Shown: positions 52,201 through 62,200 of the stretch, in pieces
Layout: each line of letters begins with the position of its first letter
Numbering within the stretch: position 1 is the first letter of the stretch
Assembly (NCBI RefSeq): GCF_009870125.1
Contig: NC_046679.1
Span: forward strand, 9,300,001 to 9,364,000
Reading direction: 5' to 3'
Length of the DNA stretch: 64,000 bases
Source of the DNA: Drosophila pseudoobscura
Lineage: Eukaryota > Arthropoda > Insecta > Diptera > Drosophilidae
Notes under the pieces: model-generated
Told to the model about the DNA's origin: nothing
Database searches by the model: none
The model's input: only the letters and a program-made list of their open reading frames with translations
Translations under genes and position numbers: made by a program

Positions 52201-54108
52201 GCAGAGCATTCGGTTCGGCCTTTGTTTGAGTAACCTTTGAACGAGCTGGTGAGAAGGAAAAAGACTCCGAATTTGGTACAGGATTAAACAATGCGGATCC
52301 AGGCTTTATTTTCGTCTTAAAAAAACCTCGTATTAAACAAACAACAAATGGAGAAAAACCATGCGGCAAAAGACATGCAGGAAAATATTTTGTTTCATTT
52401 TGTGAGCCTCCTGTATTTTTCCCCTTGGCTATCTTCATTTCAATGCAAGTTTTTCAGCTCGCAGCGGCAGCGGACCGGTATTGTTTCTCGGCTAAAATTT
52501 TAATGCATGCCAGGCCGCAAAACACTCAGATACATCCGAAAACACACACAAACACTGACTCCCGCATTTACGAGAGAAAAAAAACACAGATACATACGAG
52601 TACATACATACATTGGGGCATAATGAATGTGCAGCAACATTTTTGATGGCGCTCGCTGACAACAATAAATTACTTTTGGCTTTAAACGAAAACCATTAGC
52701 ATAAAACTTGGCAACAGGAGCAACAACAAAACGACGAACGGAAGGGAACACGAGAGCATAAGCCGGAGGAGGAAGCTACAAAGCTACACATCCTTTTAAC
52801 GCGGATACTAGGCGTATGCGCAATATTTGTCTGGCTCTAATTTTAGCCAGCAATTTGCCAGCACTTACATGATTAAATTGCAGCCCCGATCCCGAAACTG
52901 ATGCTGATGCTGATGCTGACACTGATGATGTGGATTGGATAGCCAGGACGATATGATGGTGATGGCCAGGCCAAAGGAAAATGTTGGGGGAAACTTTTCA
53001 AATATGCGAGCCTTTTAATTAACTTGCTGGCACTTGTATGGGGAAGTGAGTTTTAATATATTGTGCGAATATTCTGCTGCCCCTTTTTTTTGCTAGCATG
53101 CTTTTATTAAGCGTTTCATAATTTCATGCAGTAAACTTGCTAATTGCGCCGCCTTGCTTCCTTTTTCCTTTGGCACTCTATGCCACGCCACGCCACGCCA
53201 TGCCATGCCACTCCACTCTTCACTCCTAAAGTGCCCCAGACAGCACAGCACCGACTTGAGCTCAAGAAAGCTGCCAAACGAAAAAAAAAAACCTTATATA
53301 AAATAATGTGGAAACAAGGGCAAAAGTGTGAGCAGAAAGAAAGGGCAGGCGAAAGCAAGCCAGAGAGAATTAGTTGCCCCAAAGTGTTTTCCGTTTTTAA
53401 TATTTCCTACAACTTGGGAAAAAGTTGCTGCTGCTGGCGGGCCGGCCCGGCCCGGCCCGCTCTGGACACTTGGCCACGGCTCGACGCTTGCCTGGTCATT
53501 GGCCACTGGTGGTCCACTTACTCAGTGGCTCCTGACTCCCGACTCCCTGCTCACTTGCTCAATTTCCGCTTTTAATTAAACGAACATTAGGCCGAGACGG
53601 CTCACACTTGGCCCTTTGCTCAGACCACCAACCACCTGATGATTGGGCTGGCATTGCAATCGCTTTTTGGCCAAGACCAGCACGATCGCCAGAGCCAACA
53701 AAACTGCGCGTAAATTGCATGCAGTTAGTTTTAAAATTTAAAATTAATTCCTGGCCTGCAGCCATCCGGCAGTAGCCGTAGTCCGACGACTATTTCAGTG
53801 TGTTTTAATAGCCGTTAATATTTATGAACTAAAAGTTCAAATGGCAAACAAACAACCAAATAGAGCAAACTGCTGTCGATATTTAGCAATGCATTTTCCT
53901 CTAGGGGGTGGACTGTAACAGGGAAATGGGGGAATGTTAGTGCAGACTGGCAGGTGCTGTACAAAAGCCGGCCAGCCGTGAATGGGGCCATAATTATCCG
54001 AAAACTGTTTATTTTAAATAGGCAGAGGACATAATGGCCTCATTGATTGGGTGTGCACTAAAGTAAACACATTGCAAAACGAATAAAAGCTCGAATAAAT
54101 TTTCCACG
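43280..54108. other. Non-coding DNA, no gene seen
   Basis: About 11 kb. The open frames (longest 47312-47893 plus) lack domains, signal peptides and splice context. The stretch includes CA repeats near 47132-47150, a GTAC-rich array at about 46054-46106, GGCTGGT repeats near 51824-51848, and CCACG/CCATG repeats near 53181-53210. Confidence 0.55.
46054..46106. repeat. GTAC-rich imperfect array
   Basis: Seven GTAC tetranucleotides occur in 53 bases (starts 46054, 46062, 46068, 46076, 46084, 46095, 46103), spaced 6, 8 or 11 bases apart. Each is a self-complementary four-base palindrome. It is an imperfect simple repeat of unknown significance. Confidence 0.7.
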
Positions 54109-54768
54109 CAGTGAAATAATACTATTTAATTTTTTATAACAGAGATCTTCTCAGTCTTCAATCCATTTCTTTACCACTCTAGCAGTATGGATTACGGCAT
54201 TATCTTGCTGAAAATACATTTGGAATAGTTCTTTGAAGCTAATGGCATTCAGATAAGATAAGAGATTGCACTCCACACCATTGTACCCCTATGGTAACGG
54301 GTCAAATTAAGTTCCTTTTTTCTTAAATCATGAAAGAAATAAACAAACCCATCTGTTTCATTCAAATTAATGCGTTTTTCATCAGAAAAAACGGTTCGGT
54401 ACCATTCGGTTTTCCATGTCATATAATCCCGAGCTAAAAAAGGCCGAGCTTGTGTACGAACGTCAGTAAATGGTGGTTTTTTTATTTTTAATCTCTTTAG
54501 ATGTTTTCGTTTCGTATTACTCGGACCACAGTTGCTATACTACCTTTAACTTCCAAATTGCCTTACTCCTTCGATATGCTAATATCTTAGCTTTTTCTGC
54601 CACTGTTGGAGCTTTATCGCTACCCATTGTATATTAAAATAATTTAAAACTGCAAAAGGTATTTAAATGCAGCTTTTACCGTATACAGTTTATCAATAAC
54701 TGAAACCGCAGCCTCTGAGTCTAATTCAGAAATGAGAATTATTAAGTCTATTTTATTGACCGGCTGTG
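54109..54768 (-). mobile_element. Decayed Tc1/mariner-superfamily (Tc3-like) element
   Basis: The right end, read on the minus strand, begins CACAGCCGGTCAATAAAATA, which resembles the CAGTG-CGGTCAAAATAATA type of terminus seen in some Tc1/mariner relatives; the flanking bases are TA. The left end reads CAGTGAAATAATACTATTTA, a degenerate version of the same kind of terminus. Between them lie transposase fragments in the minus orientation. The element is about 660 bp, far shorter than an autonomous copy, so most of the central coding region and the last catalytic part are missing. It ends 34 bases from the stop of the small ORF at 54802. Confidence 0.75.
54154..54627 (-). pseudogene. Transposase pseudogene, DDE type (Tc3-like)
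   Basis: Reading on the minus strand, a start at 54627 opens an N-terminal piece (MGSDKAPTVAEKAKILAYRR...) that stops after 30 codons. After frameshifts, the motif SDEKRINLNETDGF (about 54350-54389) matches the region around the first catalytic Asp. Further on, FQQDNAVIHTARVVKKWIED (54154-54213) matches the region around the second catalytic Asp. The third acidic residue and the C-terminus are absent. There are in-frame stops and a large internal deletion between the DNA-binding start and the catalytic part. It cannot encode an active enzyme. Confidence 0.85.
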
Positions 54769-54801
54769 TATCTTGGTATTTTGAGTACATTTATAATCCA
54801 A

Positions 54802-54909
54802 TTAGACGCTGACTGCGTAGAAATAGACACAGACCCAGATGAAGATGTCCAAGACGACCAACAGTTTCATCAGATTTAGTTGCAGCAACTGCATGCGGAT
54901 CAAATCCAT
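54802..54909 (-). CDS. Hypothetical 35-aa hydrophobic micropeptide (ORF C)
   Basis: Below usual gene-finding length. The frame opens MDLIRMQLLQLNLMKLLVVL and continues with Asp, Ile, Phe, Ile, Trp, Val, Cys and aromatic residues to a TAA. It would be a single hydrophobic helix, either a signal anchor or a small membrane peptide. It starts 41 bases past the end of ORF B on the same strand. A pyrimidine tract with an acceptor-like CTCTCTAACAG lies just before it, so it may instead be a terminal exon piece. Coding status is uncertain. Confidence 0.25.
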   Translation of the reverse strand: MDLIRMQLLQLNLMKLLVVLDIFIWVCVYFYAVSV

Positions 54910-54950
54910 TCCTATAAGGCATTCTCTGTTAGAGAGAAATTTCAAATTTA

Positions 54951-55184
54951 TCAAAAATTTTCACCACTTTGTTGAAGTAGATCCTGCAGCAGTTTCATCT
55001 CCAATTCTGGTGGTAAGTCATCCGCCTTTGAGCCAATGGCTAAATCGAAGGTAACATAACGAGCTGACAGATCCACCGGTGAAACAATAGGAGCCGATCG
55101 GACAAACTCCACTGCGTGGAAGACTACAAGAAAGGCAGACAAGCACCTTCTATATCGAATCATGTCTGATAAGGGAATGGTCAT
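54951..55184 (-). CDS. Hypothetical small secreted protein (ORF B, 77 or 70 aa)
   Basis: The frame starts at 55184 (MTIPLSDM...) or, more likely, at 55163 (MIRYRRCLSAFLVV...). From the second start, the positively charged N-terminus, the hydrophobic stretch and the ending VEFVRSAP look like a signal peptide. The mature part of about 45 residues is acidic near the end (DDLPPELEMKLLQDLLQQS) and has no cysteines. I recognise no family. The upstream start overlaps the stop of ORF A by four bases (ATGA). Its position next to a secreted mucin-like gene on the same strand suggests a cluster of secreted products. It may be a small gene, an exon, or chance. Confidence 0.4.
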   Translation of the reverse strand: MTIPLSDMIRYRRCLSAFLVVFHAVEFVRSAPIVSPVDLSARYVTFDLAIGSKADDLPPELEMKLLQDLLQQSGENF

Positions 55185-55291
55185 GGAAATGGGATCAACG
55201 CGTTGACGTTGTCTGTGTCTTGGGCTCTCGCGACATTTGGGCAAATAAAGAGTACAGATATCAATAGCGGTATTAATTCCACAAATTCCAT
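55181..55291 (-). CDS. Hypothetical secreted peptide precursor (ORF A, 36 aa)
   Basis: MEFVELIPLLISVLFICPNV followed by ARAQ is a convincing signal peptide with an AXA-type cleavage region. A mature peptide of only about 12 residues, DTDNVNALIPFP, remains. The TGA stop overlaps the ATG of ORF B. The frame is open upstream for about 30 codons to a strong donor-like AAAAG|GTACGT (minus strand, donor at 55330), so the segment could also be part of an intron or a longer spliced coding region. No family is recognised. Confidence 0.35.
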   Translation of the reverse strand: MEFVELIPLLISVLFICPNVARAQDTDNVNALIPFP

Positions 55292-55397
55292 GTATTTGCT
55301 CTTCTCATGTACAAATATACGTACACGTACCTTTTTGAAAAACAAACAATGACGAGCAATATCCGATGTGAAGGCCAAGCGGTAGACCAGGCTTTAC

Positions 55398-56147
55398 TCA
55401 TATTGGGCCAGATGTGCTGGTCGTTGGTGGAGCGCCTGTCGATGAACTTCCTAGTGCTGTTGTTGTTGCTGGTGGTGCTGTTATGGTTGCTGTTGTTGTT
55501 GTTGTTGCTGGTGGTGGTGCTGCTATGGTTGCTGTTGTTGTTGTTGTTGCTGGTGGTGGTGCTGCTATGGTTGCTGTTTTTGTTGTTGTTGCTGCTGGTG
55601 GCTCTGTTGTTGGAATATCTACATCTGCTATTACTTTATTTGTTGCTTTTTGTATGGGAGCCCCCGTTGGAGCAAAAATTTCATTCGAAATTGGCTTCAT
55701 TTGCTGCAAGCTGGGCGTACTCGTTGGAACATCGCCATCGCTGCCATCATCACCGCCACTGAAACTGCCCATTAGACTAAGCAGACCCTGTAAAGACGGA
55801 AAAACTCGCTGTTTATGCCTCCAGTCTACTCCTTGCTCTCGTTTTACCGTTCTAAATTGCTGCCAGAGACCGTCGACGGTATCTGTTGCATGTTCGAGTG
55901 CCGTATCTACTTCATCGTAAAAGCCTGATGATTCCTCCACGGGGCCACCGGCTGTTTTGTTGTGGCTGGAGTTCGTGTCTGGAGTGTCTGCAGTGAGGCT
56001 GCCAAGGTATTGCTTTATTCCGCCCATGAAATCATTGTCCTTACTGTCCGCCAGCTCAAAGAACATGCCACTCACAGGGGCAATGGAACCGATGCCGAAG
56101 TCGAGAACGGCCAGGCCCAAGCACATCCAGCAGATTAGCAGATTCAT
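55398..56147 (-). CDS. Secreted Thr/Pro/Ala-rich mucin-like protein
   Basis: A 249-aa frame beginning MNLLICWMCLGLAVLDFGIG, a signal peptide with likely cleavage near residue 22 (GSIA|PVSG). The middle part (about 25-150) is soluble and acidic, with potential N-glycosylation at NSS and NKT, an amphipathic HATDTVDGLWQQF segment and a GGDDGSDGD tract. The C-terminal third (about 175-249) is dominated by Thr, Ala and Pro, with three 14-residue repeats of the type IAAPPPATTTTTAT, as in O-glycosylated mucins. There are almost no cysteines. The function is unknown; such proteins in flies occur in egg coat, gut lining, salivary glue and seminal fluid. All three frames of the repeat are open on both strands, but only this frame has a signal peptide. 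Confidence 0.72.
   Translation of the reverse strand: MNLLICWMCLGLAVLDFGIGSIAPVSGMFFELADSKDNDFMGGIKQYLGSLTADTPDTNSSHNKTAGGPVEESSGFYDEVDTALEHATDTVDGLWQQFRTVKREQGVDWRHKQRVFPSLQGLLSLMGSFSGGDDGSDGDVPTSTPSLQQMKPISNEIFAPTGAPIQKATNKVIADVDIPTTEPPAATTTKTATIAAPPPATTTTTATIAAPPPATTTTTATITAPPATTTALGSSSTGAPPTTSTSGPI
55460..55606. repeat. 42-bp in-frame tandem repeat in the mucin-like gene
   Basis: The word ATGGTTGCTGTT recurs at 55483, 55525 and 55567, an exact 42-bp spacing, equal to 14 codons. Units are built of GTT/GTG/GCT triplets on the plus strand, and the copies are nearly identical. Length variation between individuals would be expected. Confidence 0.9.
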
Positions 56148-56221
56148 TGAATACTGTTACTTTTTCTTCTATCCGCCAGCTGCAAGCGGATCCGATCAAA
56201 TGTCTAACGAGTGGTAGATAC

Positions 56222-59200
56222 ATTTCAGTTTTGTCTCTTGAGCTCTAGAGCTGATTTTAATACTGCGTGACACTGAATCTAAATGAAACAAACGGCTGTT
56301 TAAGCAGCTGACAAAAAGTCTTGACATCATTTTTTTGGTAATTCGGGTGACGCATGCCTCTGTTTTCTTCTAAATAATGATAACATTCTATGCCCAAACA
56401 CGGTAGCTATCATTGGGGGATTTCCCTTTTGATCACCGCAAAATCAGATTTTCCAGCAATCTCTCATAAAAGCCATTTATTTGGCCCTGGATACTCTGTT
56501 CGGCAGAGGAGGACACCTAATTGCCTCTAATATCTCTGTCATTTGCACTTATGCCCCTCTCGCAGCAGCACTGCCAGCATTATGGCTTTGATCTGACTTA
56601 GACATATGCCCAAGATAATGGCAATGCCAGTGGCTGTGGCAATGGCAGTGGCAGTGGCAGTGCTGCACTCAACTTGGGGTGCGACTCGAGCGCATCGGGC
56701 TGTATGCAGGAGAAAAGCAGTTCAAATGCATTCATGGCAAGTGGAAATGGAAGTGGAGGGAACGCAGCCAAACGTTTTAAATTACTCACAATGAAGAGTG
56801 GAAAGTGGCACAAGGCGAGTGGCAAGTAGCTGATGACTGAGTCGGTAAAGGGCAGGAGCTGAGGCGTGACTTGAACAGCCAACCCTCCAACCACACCACA
56901 CCACGCCACACCCTCATCGCCACCCACCCATCAAATGTCTGCTCACTGCCATGGATGTGTGTGTGTGTGAGCTTCAATTAATATGCAACTCGAATTGTGC
57001 GCGGCAAGTGCAACATCACGCGTCAGCAGAGTGATTGTTGAACATGTTAAGCACTACCTACAAACATACATACAGTCAATATCGCACGAGTATATGTATG
57101 TATGTATGTATATCCATTTCCTTTGTCATCTAATTAACTGAATAGTCCATTGAGTGGCGCATGAATACCTGTCGTTGCCACTCACTTATCGCTTATTTCA
57201 ATTGATCAAATTTGCTCAAGGAAATCAAGCTCTGGCACAAAGGACCTCATAAAAACGAGGACCACACTAAACAGCCGTGTCATGGCTTGGCCCCAGCCCT
57301 GCAGCCCCTGATCTATGGCACTGCAAGTGTCACATAAATTACAAGCGGAAGCATCAAAATGCTGTCAAACCAAGCTCCAGCTCCCAGATAGAGGGAGTAA
57401 TGTCGTGTCGTCTCGCCTCGCCTCGTCTCGTGTCGAGTCGAGTTGAGTTGATTCGAGTCGCGTCGAAAAAGGATTTTCATTGCCGGCTTCTGAGGGCAGA
57501 CTTCCTTGCAGCAGCTACTTGACTTGCTTTTGGCTTGCCTTGGCGTTTAGTTTGTTCGCATTGGCACTTTGTCTTCATCAGAGAGCGGCGACGAACGGTG
57601 GCCACAACAAGCCCATCATAGCCATCGACTGGCGCATCATCGTCATCCTCATTCTCATTCTCATCGTTGTCGTCATCTTACATAGCATAGCTATAAACAT
57701 CAATTTAGCAACGAAAATTGGTTTTCAGATAGCTCCCACACACACATACCCGTACACACAGTTATCCAGCTAGAGAAAAATTGTTTTTCACTTTAAGTGA
57801 CAAGCAGCGAGGGCGACGCGTCGACAACTTTGTCGATGTCTTCGTCTTGCTTCTTGCTAGTCCTAGTACAAGTCCTTTCTTTTGTTTCTCTTTTTTATTT
57901 ATTTGTTGTGTCTTTTTCGACTAGTAAATTTTCGTCATTGCGAAGCATTCGTGTGGAAAATAATAAACCAAAAAATGGAAGAACGACCGCTCTGAAAATG
58001 AAAGTGTGGCCGCGCATACGAGTGCTGCTGCATGCAACGAAAATTTTTTTTATTTTTTTGACTGATTTTTTCAATTGAAAAAACACCGTACCTTTATTGC
58101 TCGAATATGCCAGTCGAAAGCACACTTTTAACATTTTTTTATCTTGAAAACTTTGTAATGTCACCAACTTTCATATCAATTTCCTGATAAAACATGGCTT
58201 TTTTTGAGTGTATGTAACTATGATATAACTATAACTACCCACTATTTTTAGCATATTTTATGGACTAACTTTGATTTCCAATACTTTCGGGCGGGAAGGA
58301 AGCCCATTGTGGCGACATTGAAATTAGTTGGCAGGGCCCGGGGCAATGCCCATAAATTTATCATTGAATAACCACAGGCCAGGCCCCAGGCGCATAAATA
58401 AGACATTCGCGCCGTTGTGGCTGGTGCGGCCTGGCCAATGCGGGGGTTTTCTAACGATTAGATTGATTGAAAATTGGATGGTTGAGTGATGGCCTAAGCC
58501 CTAAAGCCACTCGGGGTGTCCATTCCCTGTCCATTCGTAGCAGCCGACAGGCATACCCTCCCCCTTTTGCTTGGAGGCGGCCCACGCCACTGTCGACCGA
58601 ACCTGTCATAAACCACACACTCCACACCATTTCACTGGCAAGTTGTAAACGAACGCGTCAAAAGGGGAAATTATTTAAATTTATGCCCTGGGAAAATAAG
58701 AAGAAGGAAAAATTGAGTAAAAAAGAAGAGCCACAACTTAACGGAGGCTACGACGACTGAACGAAGTCGGGACTTGGGAATATGTGCCAAATGAAATTCG
58801 TTCAAACATTATGCAAACCTCAACAAATTGTCATTAAAAGCGGCAGCACACACAGACACACACTCAGACAGGCAAACACACAGACAGGACTAAGCCATAA
58901 ACAGAGCCGCCATTTGCCTTTGGCCGGCAATATTTATGATGTGAACGACAAGACAAAATGGACTTCCGCCCGGCAAGAGAGAGCCTCATGCAGAATAAGA
59001 GAGAGAGGGAGAGAGAACGTATAGAGTGGCGGCTCTTTGCATTTTAATAGACTGACCCAAACGCTTTGCGGAACCACATGCAAAACGCGAAAATACAACC
59101 AACGCCTGCTGTATACATACATACATATGGATATGGATACGTGTTTGCTTGTGTGTTTGTGTGTGAGGTATTTGCATTGCAAATTTGCAAAAGTTTAAAA

Positions 59201-62200
59201 AATTTATGCGGCTTTAATGGCACCTGGCGACTGCAACCAGACCGGACCTAACCATACCACAGCACACCACAGACGCTCCCCGAACCGATCCGGCCTCACA
59301 CCCGACCAAGACTATTCCCGGAAATTATATACTAAATAGCAGAATAATTTTTTGGCATTTGTGCTGCTCATTTTTTCCTTTCACCCAAGCCCGGGTCCTG
59401 GTCCTGGTCCTGGTCCCGTACCATGCCTCTTGTGGCCGTTTTTGTCGACTACATTAAATGCAAATTTATGCCTATTTGCTGCAAGAAACTGTAACGGAAC
59501 CTGGCTGTTGCTAGCTGCTTGTTAAACTGGCATAAATTTCACTCGTACCCTAGCCCCCTGCAAGGCTGACAGTAAACGAGCCCCAACTATTGAGAGCATT
59601 TCATCAGAGAGCCCTGGGCTGGTGGGGTGTGGGGGGAGGACAATTTTTGGATGGTTCTTGTCTGCTGCATTGGCATTGGAAAAACTATGGGCCAACTATC
59701 GTGGCACTTGTGCATTGTGCATTTGGGGAATCCTTGCAACTTATTGTTGTTATCGCTCTTTGCACTTCTTTTGAATTCTTTCCTTGCCACTTGGCAGGCG
59801 AAACTCTTTGCAACTTGGCTAAGTAAAATTTATGTGCATTTTTTTTCGCTGGTGTCTCGTTTTTCCTGGCGTGTCCATTCTGTGTGTGTGAAATGTGTTG
59901 AGAAATATCCCGTTGGGCTGCCAAGAAATTTTTGGTTTTGTCTCCGGTTTTTATAGGCGCAGGCATTGGAAAAGCGTTAGCTACAAATAATTAGCCATTA
60001 ACAATTGGCCAGGGCAGCAGCCCAGACTTTTGAGCGGTGCCTTCTGTTGCCAATTTTCGGATCTTTCGGGCTGGGTTCTGCAAAAGTTTACGCTTTATTG
60101 GCCTTGTTAGCTTAGCCCTTCTTCTCGTACTGGCTATGACTCGAACGAGTCTCTGGCTGTTGCAAGTTTTTGCTTGACGCGCTCAATAAAGCGATTTATG
60201 CTGCCACTGGCCCCAAAACTTTGTGAACTTTTGCCAACATTTGTTTTGTCTATTGCTTTGTACTCTGTGGCAGTTCCGGCAGCCTCGGCCACTTGCCACT
60301 TGCCGTTGCTACTTGCTACTTGCCACTCCTGGACGCTGCTCCTTCACTTATTAGTGCAGTTTATTTGCCTTAAGATGCTGCATGCGGTTTGTCTTTCGGT
60401 GCACATAAATCTGCGCGAGGCAACTTTTGGACACAGGCAGCAAATAAACACTCAGGGGTCATAAATCAGTGGGCGCGCTGTGTGCTCAGCTGCAACATGG
60501 CCAACATGACGTGCAACATGCACCACGACCACCAAAAAAGAAAAAACACGAAAATGCCACCCCATCACATGGGCCACAAAAAACGAGTGCTTGGAGTGTG
60601 TAAAGAAAATCGAAGGAGCTGGTGCTTTCTTCTCGTTGGCGGAGACGGTGAGGGGTGTGGCTAATGCAAATCATGCAGCAGCGACAACAGCTGCAAATGT
60701 TGGCCAAATTGCCCGACTGAGGCGGCTGGCCTGGCTAACAAGATTCCTTGGCATTCATGGCGCCTGCCCCCCGCCCCACACCTCTGCATAATTTATCATT
60801 TATTTGTGCTCATTATATTATTACCAGGCCACTGCGGCAGATATGAATAATTAAAGTGCAGGACTATACCGGGTATCCAGGCTAATTGAAACACATTCCG
60901 AGCCGCTCTTCGAAAGTTCGGCTCGGCACAAGGACATCGATGTATCCGGCACGTTTGCTGACACAACATTCAATATGTGTTCGGTATAAGTTCCCAGAAC
61001 TACACGGACTGCATTTTATATTTGGTTTGGCGAGACTCCGAGCCTCGGCAAGCCTCGCCCATGCCTCCTGCATGCCTCCTCCATGCCTCCTCCATGCCTC
61101 CTCGATGCCTCCTCCATTTTGCATGCAGCTACATAAGTGAGCTCAGCAATCAACGCTCTAGTTGCGTCCTCACACTCCTGACAATGTTCGCGAGTGGCAC
61201 CACACCAACTGGAACGCTGGATGTCATGTATGACAAAAATCGAACATTGATGCCATTGACAGACACAACTTTGGCCAGCAATTGTAATTGGTTTAGGTTT
61301 TGGGACAGGAACTACTCGCACTGTTACCGCGAGCGAGTTGCCAGTGTGCGTTAATTACCATGTTCGTGGCTTTCGATGGCTTCGTGATGGGCACTGGTGC
61401 GGGTATGTCCATGTTCCATCCATTATGCAGATTCTCCGAGTAAAGCGAATCATTTTGTGAGCGCAATGAACTCGTCGCCAGCGTGGACTTAATCAAATTT
61501 CGCAGCACAAAATACCAGCAGCACCAGCATCGAGCGGCGCGGCGTAGTGGGCGTTCCGGGCACGTTTTCCGGGACAAGCAACAAAAATCGTTGCATACTT
61601 TGGGGCGCGCTTCATTTGGCTGCTGGCTGCGGGCTACTGGCGAAACAAGAACTAAGTAGAGGCCAGGGCCAACGTTGACACACTTATTTACCAGCTGGCC
61701 TCGGAGTACACATCAAGCAGCAGAAGCAGGAGCGCCATGGTCACTCCATTCTTGTCGTTCCACTCTCTTTGGGGCTTGTTGCACGCTTCACGCTCGCCGT
61801 GGCACGCGGCGCATAAATCAATGGCAACGATCTTTACGTGCTGCTGGCTCAAAGTTTCTGCTTCAGCATCCGCCCCAGCAGCAGAAGCAGCAGAACAGCG
61901 TTACCACCCACTGCACGAGCACCAACACCAACACGCACTGGGCCCCCTTTTGCAATCTTTATTGCACATTGCGGCTTCCGGCTGGCGGATGCGGATGCGG
62001 ATGTGATGTGGATGTGGATGTTTGTGCTTCATTTTAGTTGAAAATGCGGCATTAAAATGCATTTGGCTTTCAATTTACCCGTACTCGAGTAATATTTTCA
62101 TTAAGTGGTTTCTTTTCAGTCATTTTGGCCACGTTCTCCACTCCGCAAAGACCCCAAAAGATGCTCGTATCCAGTGCTTAAGTACTCCAAATTGTTAATG

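Noticed and set aside
55414..55920. Val/Ala-rich plus-strand frame opposite the mucin-like gene
   Set aside because: It is a shadow of the GTT/GTG repeat. The minus-strand frame has a signal peptide and glycosylation sites; this one has neither.
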